The notes under the pieces: model-generated
Databases searched by the model: none
What the model was told of the DNA's origin: nothing
Seen by the model: the letters and a program-made list of their open reading frames with translations, nothing else
Program-made: the position numbers and the translations under genes
Shown: positions 6,215 through 12,563 of the stretch, in pieces
Layout of the letters: each line of letters begins with the position of its first letter
Numbering within the stretch: the stretch's first letter is position 1
Source of the DNA: an uncultured Prevotellaceae bacterium
Lineage (GTDB): Bacteria > Bacteroidota > Bacteroidia > Bacteroidales > Bacteroidaceae
Direction of reading: 5' to 3'
Length of the DNA stretch: 15,455 nucleotides
Assembly: GCA_946415695.1 (NCBI GenBank)
Contig: CAMKTM010000030.1
Coordinates: 1-15,455 of the forward strand

Positions 6215-8101
6215 TTACATTTCGTGCTCTGCGCAGAGAACGATGCTGCGGGAATAGAGCATCGGTGGTATGGGTTTTCCGAGACGGCGGAAGAGGTCTT
6301 GGAACGAAGGGGTCGCTTCGTCGTGACACCCCACGAGCACGGTTTCCGCCTTGCCGCTCTTTATCAGGCGGTGGGCGTCGCGGAGCGCCCATTCAAGCGA
6401 TTTGGCGCCTTGCGAGTAAGTCACATTGTAGCCGTGGCACTTGGTGCGTATGGCAATGGCGGAACTCAGCGTGTTGTGTGTGCTTTGCATGAAGAGGGTG
6501 GGGCTGAGCGTCTCTTCGTTGTTCTCCAACATGTCGATGAGGAACTTCTCGCTCGTCTCGAGCATTCCGTAGGCGGTTGCAGTGATGATGGCGTCGGGAC
6601 ACTCTATGCCTGCTTTCCGGAGCGCTTTGAGCGACGTGATGGTAGCTGCCTTCATGAGTTTGCCCATGCGGCGTGCCTCTCCGGGAGAAATGAATTCGCG
6701 GTAGTCTTTCAGTTGCTCGGAGTCGTCGATGGTTTCGTCAGCGAGGACGGCAACCTTGTTCTGGCTCTTCTCGGTGCAGGCGGAAGGCGACGGACATCTG
6801 CCTATCACGAGCGCCGAGTCGTTGCCTCCGAAGCCAAAGGAGTTGCAGAGGATAGCTCCCTCCTGTCCTTCTCCGATGGCGAGTTGACTGGATGCGACGC
6901 TCTCCCCATGACGGGTGGCAGGCGTGATGCAGCTTTCGTCTTGCTCTTTCCAGCCGAGATTGACGGGAATGAAGTTGTGCTGTAGCGCAAGGATGCTGAT
7001 GACGGTCTCGATGGAACCTGAAGCGGAAGTGGTGTGGCCGGTGAAGCCTTTCGTGCTCGAAACGGGCGGAACGTGTTCGCCAAAGACGCGGCGTATGGCC
7101 GCACTCTCGCTGGCATCGTTGTTGGGCGTGCCTGTGCCGTGGGCATTGATGTACAGGATGTCCTGAGGCTTCACTCCAGCCATCCGCAGGGCATCGCTCA
7201 TGGCCAGGAAGGCTCCTTCGCCGTCCTCGGAAGATGCTGTCTGGTGGAAAGCATCGCAACGGTTGCCGTAGCCGCGGATGTAAATGGGGCTTTCTTTAGG
7301 GGCAAGGGGCAAGGGGCAAGGGGCAGGAGGATAGTTTTGGCAGTTGGTATCCTCTTGCTCCTTGCCCCTTGCCCCTTGCTCCTGTTTCTCCCCCTCTGTG
7401 GGGGAGATAGAGGGGGGCGTCAGTACCACGAAAGCGGCTCCTTCGCCGAGGTTGAGGCCTGCACGTGTCTTGTCGAAGGGGCGGCAGCGCTCCTTGTCTA
7501 AAATCATCAGAGAGTTGAATCCGCTCAAGTGGAAGCGGCTCAAAGCCTCTGTGCCGCCTGCTATGACGATGTCTGTCTCGCCGTTCTGCAGCATTTCCGA
7601 GCCGAGGATGATGGCGTTGAGGGCAGAGGAACAGGCAGTGGAGATGGTGCAGACGTCGGCATCCTGCAGTCCGGCCAGGTCGGCCATCTCGCGTGTGGAA
7701 CTGCCGCAATCGTGTTTCTCCAGAAGCGGCAGCATGGCATCGTCATCCAGCATCTGCTTGAAGTGGCGCTCCGTGACGTCCATCCCGCCAACCGTCGTGC
7801 CGGAAATGACCGTGATACGCTTGCCTTTCAGGTCGAGGTTGGCGTGCTCCAAAGCCTGACGGACAGCAATGGCTCCCATCAGGACGGTGCGGCTGATGAC
7901 CGTACTCTCGTCCTGCCCGAGCATCCGTTTCATTTCTTCATCGGAAAGTTTCACTTCTCCGACGGGCAACTCCTTATGGCTGGATTGAAGATAGTGCATG
8001 GAGCCTATCCCCGTCCGCTCTTCGCGAAGAGAACAGAGAACCTCCGATGCATTATTGCCTATGGCACAGATAATGCCGTAACCTGCTACTTGAATGTCCA
8101 T
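6215..8101 (-). CDS. Beta-ketoacyl-ACP synthase fused to a chain-length-factor-like domain
   Basis: A 628-residue protein. Residues 1-435 are a FabF/KAS-II-type ketosynthase with the full triad: Cys157 in STACSSA, His321 in NAHGTGTPNND and His356 in KGFTGHT, with Lys351 in place. The GFGGND glycine loop is at about 423-428. Residues about 445-628 are a second thiolase-fold domain like the PF13723 proteins (ApeC-type chain-length factors), with RRMGKLMK, DAIITATAYGMLE and FMQSTHNTLSSAIAI. Asn543 sits in the block where an active KS has its cysteine, so this half should be inactive. I chose the start at 8101 (MDIQVAGYG) because the longer frame from 8374 overlaps the ACP gene. Residues about 228-271, where FabF has a surface helix, are encoded by two repeat elements instead of normal KS sequence. 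It is the last gene before the terminator and probably elongates the polyene chain on the ACPs. Confidence 0.92.
   Translation of the reverse strand: MDIQVAGYGIICAIGNNASEVLCSLREERTGIGSMHYLQSSHKELPVGEVKLSDEEMKRMLGQDESTVISRTVLMGAIAVRQALEHANLDLKGKRITVISGTTVGGMDVTERHFKQMLDDDAMLPLLEKHDCGSSTREMADLAGLQDADVCTISTACSSALNAIILGSEMLQNGETDIVIAGGTEALSRFHLSGFNSLMILDKERCRPFDKTRAGLNLGEGAAFVVLTPPSISPTEGEKQEQGARGKEQEDTNCQNYPPAPCPLPLAPKESPIYIRGYGNRCDAFHQTASSEDGEGAFLAMSDALRMAGVKPQDILYINAHGTGTPNNDASESAAIRRVFGEHVPPVSSTKGFTGHTTSASGSIETVISILALQHNFIPVNLGWKEQDESCITPATRHGESVASSQLAIGEGQEGAILCNSFGFGGNDSALVIGRCPSPSACTEKSQNKVAVLADETIDDSEQLKDYREFISPGEARRMGKLMKAATITSLKALRKAGIECPDAIITATAYGMLETSEKFLIDMLENNEETLSPTLFMQSTHNTLSSAIAIRTKCHGYNVTYSQGAKSLEWALRDAHRLIKSGKAETVLVGCHDEATPSFQDLFRRLGKPIPPMLYSRSIVLCAEHEM
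7298..7383. repeat. Large inverted repeat of GGGGCAAG units inside the ketosynthase gene
   Basis: The left arm (7298-7332) contains more than three tandem GGGGCAAG units. The right arm (7349-7383) matches its reverse complement at 32 of 35 positions. The loop is 16 nt. It is translated in-frame on the minus strand into a Gln/Glu/Gly stretch (EQGARGKEQ) and a Pro-rich stretch (PPAPCPLPLAPKE) that have no counterpart in FabF-type enzymes. Confidence 0.85.
7388..7417 (-). repeat. Hairpin-plus-tail repeat, copy 3 (inside the ketosynthase coding region)
   Basis: CTCCCCC, loop TCTGT, GGGGGAG, then ATAGAGGGGGG. This is the best-conserved copy, with a 7-bp G/C stem. It directly follows the GGGGCAAG inverted repeat with 4 nt between and is translated as part of PPSISPTEGEK. 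Confidence 0.82.
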
Positions 8102-8120
8102 TTTTATGTCTTGATAAGGG

Positions 8121-8151
8121 CTCTCCCCTTTGGGGGAGCGGGGAGAGGGGC
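8121..8151 (-). repeat. Hairpin-plus-tail repeat, copy 4 (between the ACP and ketosynthase genes)
   Basis: CTCTCCCC, loop TTT, GGGGGAG, then CGGGGAGAGGGG. The tail GGGGAGAG is a perfect partner for CTCTCCCC, so two alternative stems compete for the same arm. It starts 2 nt after the ACP stop codon and occupies most of the 52-nt gap before the ketosynthase start, the same placement as copy 2 behind the membrane protein gene. Confidence 0.8.
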
Positions 8152-8153
8152 AC

Positions 8154-8414
8154 TTACTTCTTCCTATTTGCCTGTACGTATTCGGCGATGGTCTTAACGC
8201 TCTGGAAGATGGCTTTCCCCTCTTTGGAATTGGCAAGGCGGATGCCGTAGTTCTTCTCCAGCAGCACAATAATCTCCAGGACGTCAATGGAGTCGAGGCC
8301 AATGCCGTCCTCGCCGAAGAGAGGCGCATTCTCGTCAAACTCTTCCATTGAAAGATCCTCAAGGTTGAGGGCATCTTTAATCTGTAATTTCAGGTCGTTG
8401 ATTAATTGTTCCAT
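8154..8414 (-). CDS. Acyl carrier protein (second in the operon)
   Basis: An 86-residue acidic helical protein with the phosphopantetheine site GIGLDSIDVLE, where Ser42 would carry the arm. The length, the DLSMEEFDENAPLFGEDG loop and the IRLANSKEG third-helix region fit stand-alone ACPs of type II systems. It lies between the two fused ketosynthases and should hold the growing chain for one or both. The basic C-terminal tail (ANRKK) is a little unusual for an ACP. The sequence clearly differs from the other ACP in this operon, so the two may serve different steps, such as loading versus elongation; that split is inference. An 87-nt A/T-rich gap without a clear promoter precedes it. Confidence 0.93.
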   Translation of the reverse strand: MEQLINDLKLQIKDALNLEDLSMEEFDENAPLFGEDGIGLDSIDVLEIIVLLEKNYGIRLANSKEGKAIFQSVKTIAEYVQANRKK

Positions 8415-8501
8415 GTCTATTTAGTTCTTAATGCTTATCATTACATGCAAAACTTGTATTCTTTATATATAATGTCATGGGGATAATATCTGCTTCTCTT
8501 T

Positions 8502-10142
8502 TTAGCTTTTTGCTTCGAAGATTGACAGTTCGCATTCGTAGTCAGTCTCGCTCTCTGCGTTGACCCAGCCGCTGATGGCAATAGGCGTGTTGGTTCCTGC
8601 GAGGGAGGCTTCCAGAATCTGCTGCATCAAAGCCTCGTTCTTGTCCGGAAGGATGTAGAATGAGGTCTCGCCACACAGATGATGCCGAATCGCAACTTCG
8701 CCGGTCGTGATGTTCGGCAGGGTGTAAACGAAGACGGAAGGGCTTGGGAAGTAGTTCTCGGTGTCGCAAATCGTGTCGAAGAACTTGCGGTCGGCAACAA
8801 TTGATGAGGAGTGGTTGAAGAGAATGAGAGCAGGTCTCATGTCCTCTCCTTTTAAGGGAAAGTTAGAGAGGGCCTTTTCTGCTGCCACGAAGGCCAAGCG
8901 CGTCAGGATGTCCATCTTGTAGAATTTAGGATAATCCCCAATCTGCTGCTTGTAGATGTCGGTCAACGACTTCCCGTCCTCAGAGGAAAGCTTTACGGAA
9001 TGCGTCTTAACCCATCGCTTTGTGTCCTTTGTGCCCTGACTTTCTTCCTTTGCACATCGTGCATACAGAGCCGCTACGTTGCAGCCGCCAAAGCCAGAAA
9101 GGAGCTTCAGGAAAGCAGTCTTGTCGGTCTGTTGAGTTTCGTTGCTGATGCTGACCTTCCCGCTGACACCCGGTTCTGTGAATCCTTTCGAGGGAAGCAC
9201 TATGCCGTCGTCCGTCGCACACATCGTCAATATGGTCTCCAGCACGCCGGCGGCTCCCATCGTATGCCCATAGTAGCCTTTGAGAGCGGACAAGGGTATG
9301 TCGGAAAGTCCAGCCCTTTGGATGGCCTTGGACTCCATCTGGTCGTTGTAGAGCGTAGCCGTGCCATGCACACAAACAGTTGCAAGCTGCGTCTTGTCGT
9401 AGCCTTCCATCACCGCTTCGATGGCATTGTAGTAACCATCGCCCTGCGGAGAGGGGGACACATTGTGGAAAGCATCGTTGCGGACAGCGCCGTCCACGAG
9501 AGTCCACACGCCTGCGGAGCAGTCCTTCGCAAATATAATGGTGGCAGCCGCTTCGCCAAGATTAAGTCCGATGCGTTCGATGTCGAACGGACGGCAAGGC
9601 TCATCCGAAACGGCCTTGAGGGATTGGAAGCCCGAGACAATGAACTTGCTCTGCACCTCTGCACCAACAACAATGGCGTAGTCGTAGAGCCCCGCAGAAA
9701 GCAAATGGTTGGCAAGCAGCTGGGCAGAAAGCCCGGAGACGCAGGCATTGCAAACGACAATGGGCGTCGTGGTAACGCCAATGGCCGATGCTATGGCTTG
9801 TGCGGCTTCGGAAGGATAGTATTGTTTGTTGTCTAATGCCTCAATGTTTCCCTTTGTCGTGCTCAGGATAAGAACAATTCTCGGGGAGGCAATGTCGAGT
9901 TGGGTGTGAGAAAGGGCTTCACGGACGGAACGAATGGCGATGGACTCGAATCGTGTATAACCACCGATGGCCAGCTCCGCGTTTTGCTCCTCGCTGAAGA
10001 GAGAGGCTGTGAAAGGCTCGGGAACTCCCCACAGGCCCTCATAGCGCTTCAAAGCGGAAGCACCAGACCTGACGGCCTGATAGTTCTGCTCTGAGGTGAA
10101 GCCAAGCGGCGATGTTATGTTGGTGGATAATACTTTAATCAT
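8502..10142 (-). CDS. Beta-ketoacyl-ACP synthase with a C-terminal cysteine-less thiolase-fold domain
   Basis: A 546-residue protein. Residues 1-365 form a ketosynthase with Cys134 in CNACVSG, His259 in VHGTATLYND and His293 in KGYYGHTMGAAG, with Lys288 also present, so it should be catalytically competent. The nucleophile context NACVSG differs from the TACSSA of the neighbouring enzyme. After a charged linker (about 363-395), residues about 396-546 form a second domain with YPKFYKMD, RPALILFNHSSS and FVYTLPNITTGEVAI. Short proteins of this kind occur on their own in Bacteroidetes flexirubin-type clusters. Asn477 lies in a block comparable to Asn543 of the other ketosynthase and no cysteine is present. 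A hairpin repeat at 8844-8872 is translated as ALSNFPLKGED at the start of this domain. It starts directly after a 7-bp tandem repeat. Confidence 0.9.
   Translation of the reverse strand: MIKVLSTNITSPLGFTSEQNYQAVRSGASALKRYEGLWGVPEPFTASLFSEEQNAELAIGGYTRFESIAIRSVREALSHTQLDIASPRIVLILSTTKGNIEALDNKQYYPSEAAQAIASAIGVTTTPIVVCNACVSGLSAQLLANHLLSAGLYDYAIVVGAEVQSKFIVSGFQSLKAVSDEPCRPFDIERIGLNLGEAAATIIFAKDCSAGVWTLVDGAVRNDAFHNVSPSPQGDGYYNAIEAVMEGYDKTQLATVCVHGTATLYNDQMESKAIQRAGLSDIPLSALKGYYGHTMGAAGVLETILTMCATDDGIVLPSKGFTEPGVSGKVSISNETQQTDKTAFLKLLSGFGGCNVAALYARCAKEESQGTKDTKRWVKTHSVKLSSEDGKSLTDIYKQQIGDYPKFYKMDILTRLAFVAAEKALSNFPLKGEDMRPALILFNHSSSIVADRKFFDTICDTENYFPSPSVFVYTLPNITTGEVAIRHHLCGETSFYILPDKNEALMQQILEASLAGTNTPIAISGWVNAESETDYECELSIFEAKS
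8844..8872 (-). repeat. Hairpin-plus-tail repeat, copy 5 (inside the second ketosynthase gene)
   Basis: CTCTCC, loop TTTTAA, GGGAAAG, then TTAGAGAGGG. It has the tail and spacing of the other copies but a weakened stem, as expected of an older copy under coding constraint. It is read in-frame as SNFPLKGED within the C-terminal domain. Confidence 0.6.
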
Positions 10143-10157
10143 TCTAATTCCTAATCC

Positions 10158-10184
10158 CTAAACTCTAAACTCTAAACTCTAAAC
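10158..10184. repeat. 7-bp tandem repeat upstream of the ketosynthase start
   Basis: CTAAACT is repeated 3.9 times (10158-10184) and continues toward the gene as degenerate CTAATCC and TTCCTAAT units. It fills nearly all of the 45-nt gap between the acyltransferase stop and the ketosynthase ATG at 10142, which is where the ribosome binding site must lie (GGGATTAGGAATTAG on the minus strand). Confidence 0.85.
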
Positions 10185-10187
10185 CTT

Positions 10188-11066
10188 TTACGCCCAGAAC
10201 TCAAAGTAGTTGTACCATTGTGTCGGGTATTGCCGGACTCGTTTCTCGAGCTCGGCAACGTATGCTTTGGAAAGTTGCTGTATCTGTTCTTTGCGTGTGG
10301 TCGTCTTGTCATAGTGGAGTGGGGTGACGTATATCTTGTAGCTTCGGAGCGATGTCTTCAAGACGTTTACCGCCAGTACGTTGAGGCTTCGCATTGTGGC
10401 AACGGAGAAAGGCCCAAGAGGGAACTTTGCTTTAGCTCCGAGGAAGTCGTGCTCAATGTACTTGGGAGAGCCGTTGATGCGGTCGGCCGGCATGCTGACT
10501 GTCTCGCCGTTTGCCAACGCTTTGTCTATTTCAAAGAGATGACTCATGTCGGGGCGAATGGCTATCATGTTGATGTTAGTGTCGGCAAACATTTTGTTGC
10601 GATTCTGCATGACGGATACTTTCTCTCCTGCGAAAACAAGGGCGTTGAAGCGTTTGCTTTCAGCCACGAGCGTATAGCCTGCTATCTCGTAGTTGCCGAT
10701 GTGTGCGCTCAATTGCACGAAGCCGTCCTGCTGGGCCGCGAGGTTAAGGAACTCGTTGTAGTTCTCTATCTCGACATTGAACTTCTTGCCGGCGTACATC
10801 GCAAACTTGTCAATGACAACTTGTCCGAAGAGACAGTGGTTGACGTATGTCTTCCAAGCAGACTTCAGCCTGCCATATCCGATGCGTTCCCTAAAATAGC
10901 GGTAGGCAATGCCTCGGCTTGGGTTAAGCACCAGACAAACGGGAATGATGAAGAGTGCAACGAAAAGGTACAGTATCCGAATGTCGATGTAGCGAAGCAT
11001 ACGGATGAGCCATTTGTGCATCCAATCGTTGCCGTACGTCGTGCCAGCCCACTTCTGTTCCGCCAT
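10188..11066 (-). CDS. LpxL/HtrB-family lysophospholipid acyltransferase
   Basis: A 292-residue inner-membrane acyltransferase. A hydrophobic segment at about 29-48 anchors it. The catalytic HX4E motif is His122-Glu127 in SAHIGNYE, and ADR at 194-196 is the second conserved block. The C-terminus PTQWYNYFEFW is the family's closing motif. LpxL/HtrB enzymes move acyl chains from ACP to lipid A. Relatives in aryl-polyene clusters are thought to transfer the polyene acyl group from its dedicated ACP to a lipid acceptor. The ACP gene immediately upstream (2-nt gap) supports ACP as donor. The acceptor is not readable from the sequence. A role in ordinary lipid A acylation is less likely given the operon. 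Confidence 0.88.
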   Translation of the reverse strand: MAEQKWAGTTYGNDWMHKWLIRMLRYIDIRILYLFVALFIIPVCLVLNPSRGIAYRYFRERIGYGRLKSAWKTYVNHCLFGQVVIDKFAMYAGKKFNVEIENYNEFLNLAAQQDGFVQLSAHIGNYEIAGYTLVAESKRFNALVFAGEKVSVMQNRNKMFADTNINMIAIRPDMSHLFEIDKALANGETVSMPADRINGSPKYIEHDFLGAKAKFPLGPFSVATMRSLNVLAVNVLKTSLRSYKIYVTPLHYDKTTTRKEQIQQLSKAYVAELEKRVRQYPTQWYNYFEFWA

Positions 11067-11068
11067 CT

Positions 11069-11311
11069 TCAGCCGACCTTGCTCTCAATATAGTCGCAGA
11101 ACTTGGCAAAGGTATCTACACCTGCCATTTCCTCTGCCTTCAACTTGAATCCGAAGTTTTTATCCACGATGACAACGATATCGACGAAGTCAAGGCTGTC
11201 GATGCCCATATCTTCCTTGAGGCGGGCTTCAGGGTAAATCTTGTCTTCGTCAATTTCGAGGTCTTCAATCAGAAAGTCTTTTACTTTTTCTTCAATTTCT
11301 GAACGATTCAT
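11069..11311 (-). CDS. Acyl carrier protein (first in the operon)
   Basis: An 80-residue acidic protein with the phosphopantetheine site MGIDSLDFVD; Ser39 would be modified. The order of an acidic first helix (IEEKVKDFLIEDLEIDEDKI), the LKEDMGIDSLD turn and the FKLKAEEMAGVDTF segment is typical of type II ACPs. It ends 2 nt before the acyltransferase start, pointing to tight co-translation. It differs in sequence from the other ACP of the operon, so they are not recent duplicates. It needs a 4'-phosphopantetheinyl transferase, and none is seen in the window. Confidence 0.94.
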   Translation of the reverse strand: MNRSEIEEKVKDFLIEDLEIDEDKIYPEARLKEDMGIDSLDFVDIVVIVDKNFGFKLKAEEMAGVDTFAKFCDYIESKVG

Positions 11312-11344
11312 GTTTATGTATATTTTAATAAGTAGATAGCTTAC

Positions 11345-12448
11345 TCACTTACGCTTACAAACCATGATGCTGTGTCCTTGGCCCAGTCCGTCGTGCAGTG
11401 CTTCTATCTCCATGCCAGCCGATTCAACGAGGCGCTTCATGTCGTCGGAATGATACATCTTGCTGTTTCCGTTGGCAATGGCGGTGAAGTAGAGGCTGGT
11501 CATGGTGAGACAGAATGCTGCGGGCTCGAAGCGCTGGCGGTCCCAGAAGGTTTCCATGATGAACAAACGGGTGTTGGCGTCCATTGCGCTTTTCGCACGG
11601 GTCAGAATGCTAACGATCTCTTCCTCGCTGAAGCAGTCCAGGAACTGTGACATCCAGATGGCGTCGAGTCCGCCTTCGCGCTGCGGGAAGTTGGCCGCTT
11701 TGTCGAGGAGGTTGATGCCGTATCCTTTGATGCGTTCTGCGCCTGACTTGCCGGCGATGTTCTCCTGCATCATCCCTATCTGCTGCGGCAGGTCGAGGAT
11801 GGTGACTTCCACTTCCTTACTGTAGCCGACGCATTGCAACGCCCACTTGCCAGTGTTGCCGCCCACATCATAGAGTGAGCGGACGCGATACTCGTCAAAC
11901 ACGATGCGAAGAGCTTCGGGGAAGGAGGAGTCGCTATAGAAGTGGTCGAAGCCGAACCAGCTGTCCTGCACCTGCTTGGGCAGGCTTGACAAGCCTTCAT
12001 ACACTGTTGGCCAGTTGCCAAAGTGCTTCAGTCCTGCGGGCCGTCCCTCTCGAAGTGCTTCTTCGAGGTTGAACCAGCCGATGTAGTTGACATCGTGATT
12101 GAAGTCGATGTTCACCTTTGTGGCCGGGTCGTTCAGGAGGAACCACCCGGTCTTGGAGAGGCTAAAGCGATCTGTTTCGGTGTCGATGAGAACGGTGCCG
12201 ATGCAGAGCGAAGCTTCGAGCAGGCACTTGACGGCATACTGTGAGAGGCCGGTCTTTTCTACGATTTCCGCTTCGGTGAGTCCTTTGTCGCTGTCGCGCA
12301 GCATGTCGAGGATGCCGAACTTCATTATCAGCCTTGAGGCTTGGAAAACGATGGGCCCCCATGCGATGAACTCTGCCAGTCGCTGAGCTTCGCGTGCCGA
12401 CAATGACTCCTTCGTGTATGCCTTCTCCAATGTGGGGGATAAGTTCAT
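11345..12448 (-). CDS. SAM-dependent methyltransferase of the O-methyltransferase (PF00891) type
   Basis: A 367-residue enzyme with a helical N-terminal dimerisation/winged-helix domain (about 20-110) and a Rossmann methyltransferase domain (about 165-367). Motif I is DVGGNTGKWA at 194-202 and the second SAM-contact block is DLPQQI at 219-224. Overall it resembles acetylserotonin/caffeate O-methyltransferases and the carotenoid enzyme CrtF. In that family the catalytic base lies in a LHDW-like block; here the block reads FLDCFSEEE, with Asp271 where the His is expected. Methylation of a ring hydroxyl or of the chain end of the aryl polyene is plausible. It is the first gene of the biosynthetic operon, and the 33-nt gap to the ACP gene holds no terminator. 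Confidence 0.88.
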   Translation of the reverse strand: MNLSPTLEKAYTKESLSAREAQRLAEFIAWGPIVFQASRLIMKFGILDMLRDSDKGLTEAEIVEKTGLSQYAVKCLLEASLCIGTVLIDTETDRFSLSKTGWFLLNDPATKVNIDFNHDVNYIGWFNLEEALREGRPAGLKHFGNWPTVYEGLSSLPKQVQDSWFGFDHFYSDSSFPEALRIVFDEYRVRSLYDVGGNTGKWALQCVGYSKEVEVTILDLPQQIGMMQENIAGKSGAERIKGYGINLLDKAANFPQREGGLDAIWMSQFLDCFSEEEIVSILTRAKSAMDANTRLFIMETFWDRQRFEPAAFCLTMTSLYFTAIANGNSKMYHSDDMKRLVESAGMEIEALHDGLGQGHSIMVCKRK

Positions 12449-12467
12449 ATTGGTCTTTAATGATTTA

Positions 12468-12475
12468 CAAAGATG
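12468..12475 (-). promoter_or_regulatory. Weak candidate promoter of the biosynthetic operon
   Basis: On the minus strand CATCTTTG differs from TANNTTTG at one position and lies 19 nt before the methyltransferase ATG. No TTTG is found at the usual 19-20 nt upstream. It is the only such box in the 115-nt gap and lies downstream of the hairpin at 12518-12548, where an operon promoter would be expected. Confidence 0.35.
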
Positions 12476-12517
12476 TGTGCTTGCATATCAGCACTATGAA
12501 CATCAAAATAGTGAAGC

Positions 12518-12548
12518 ACGCACTGGGATATTTCTACCCTCAGTGCGT
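12518..12548 (-). terminator. Hairpin between the secreted-protein genes and the biosynthetic operon
   Basis: ACGCACT (12518-12524) pairs with AGTGCGT (12542-12548), and GGG and CCC pair further inside around an A/T-rich loop. It lies 16 nt after the stop codon of the upstream gene, where a terminator would be. The minus-strand sequence after it (GCTTCACTATTTTG) has only a poor U-tract, so termination may be partial. Confidence 0.55.
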
Positions 12549-12563
12549 ACTTTCTCGAATTTC

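Noticed and set aside
5912..6985. Plus-strand frame of 357 codons reaching from the palindrome into the ketosynthase
   Set aside because: Most of it is antisense to the conserved ketosynthase C-terminal domain and it crosses the terminator at 6174-6203.
7298..7383. CRISPR array or CRISPR-like spacing of GGGGCAAG units
   Set aside because: The units are contiguous without spacers and are arranged as an inverted repeat.
8102..8374. N-terminal extension of the ketosynthase gene from an ATG at 8374
   Set aside because: It overlaps the acyl carrier protein gene in another frame, is Arg/Ser-rich as shadow frames are, and the ketosynthase fold begins exactly at the ATG at 8101.
9441..9470. Possible sixth hairpin repeat (GGAGAGGGGGACAC) in the second ketosynthase gene
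   Set aside because: It lacks the inverted arm, and the encoded SPSPQGDG segment fits the normal loop of ketosynthases at this position.
10158..10184. Telomere or replicon end suggested by the CTAAACT repeats
   Set aside because: The repeat is short and lies between two genes of one operon; a simple tandem repeat explains it.
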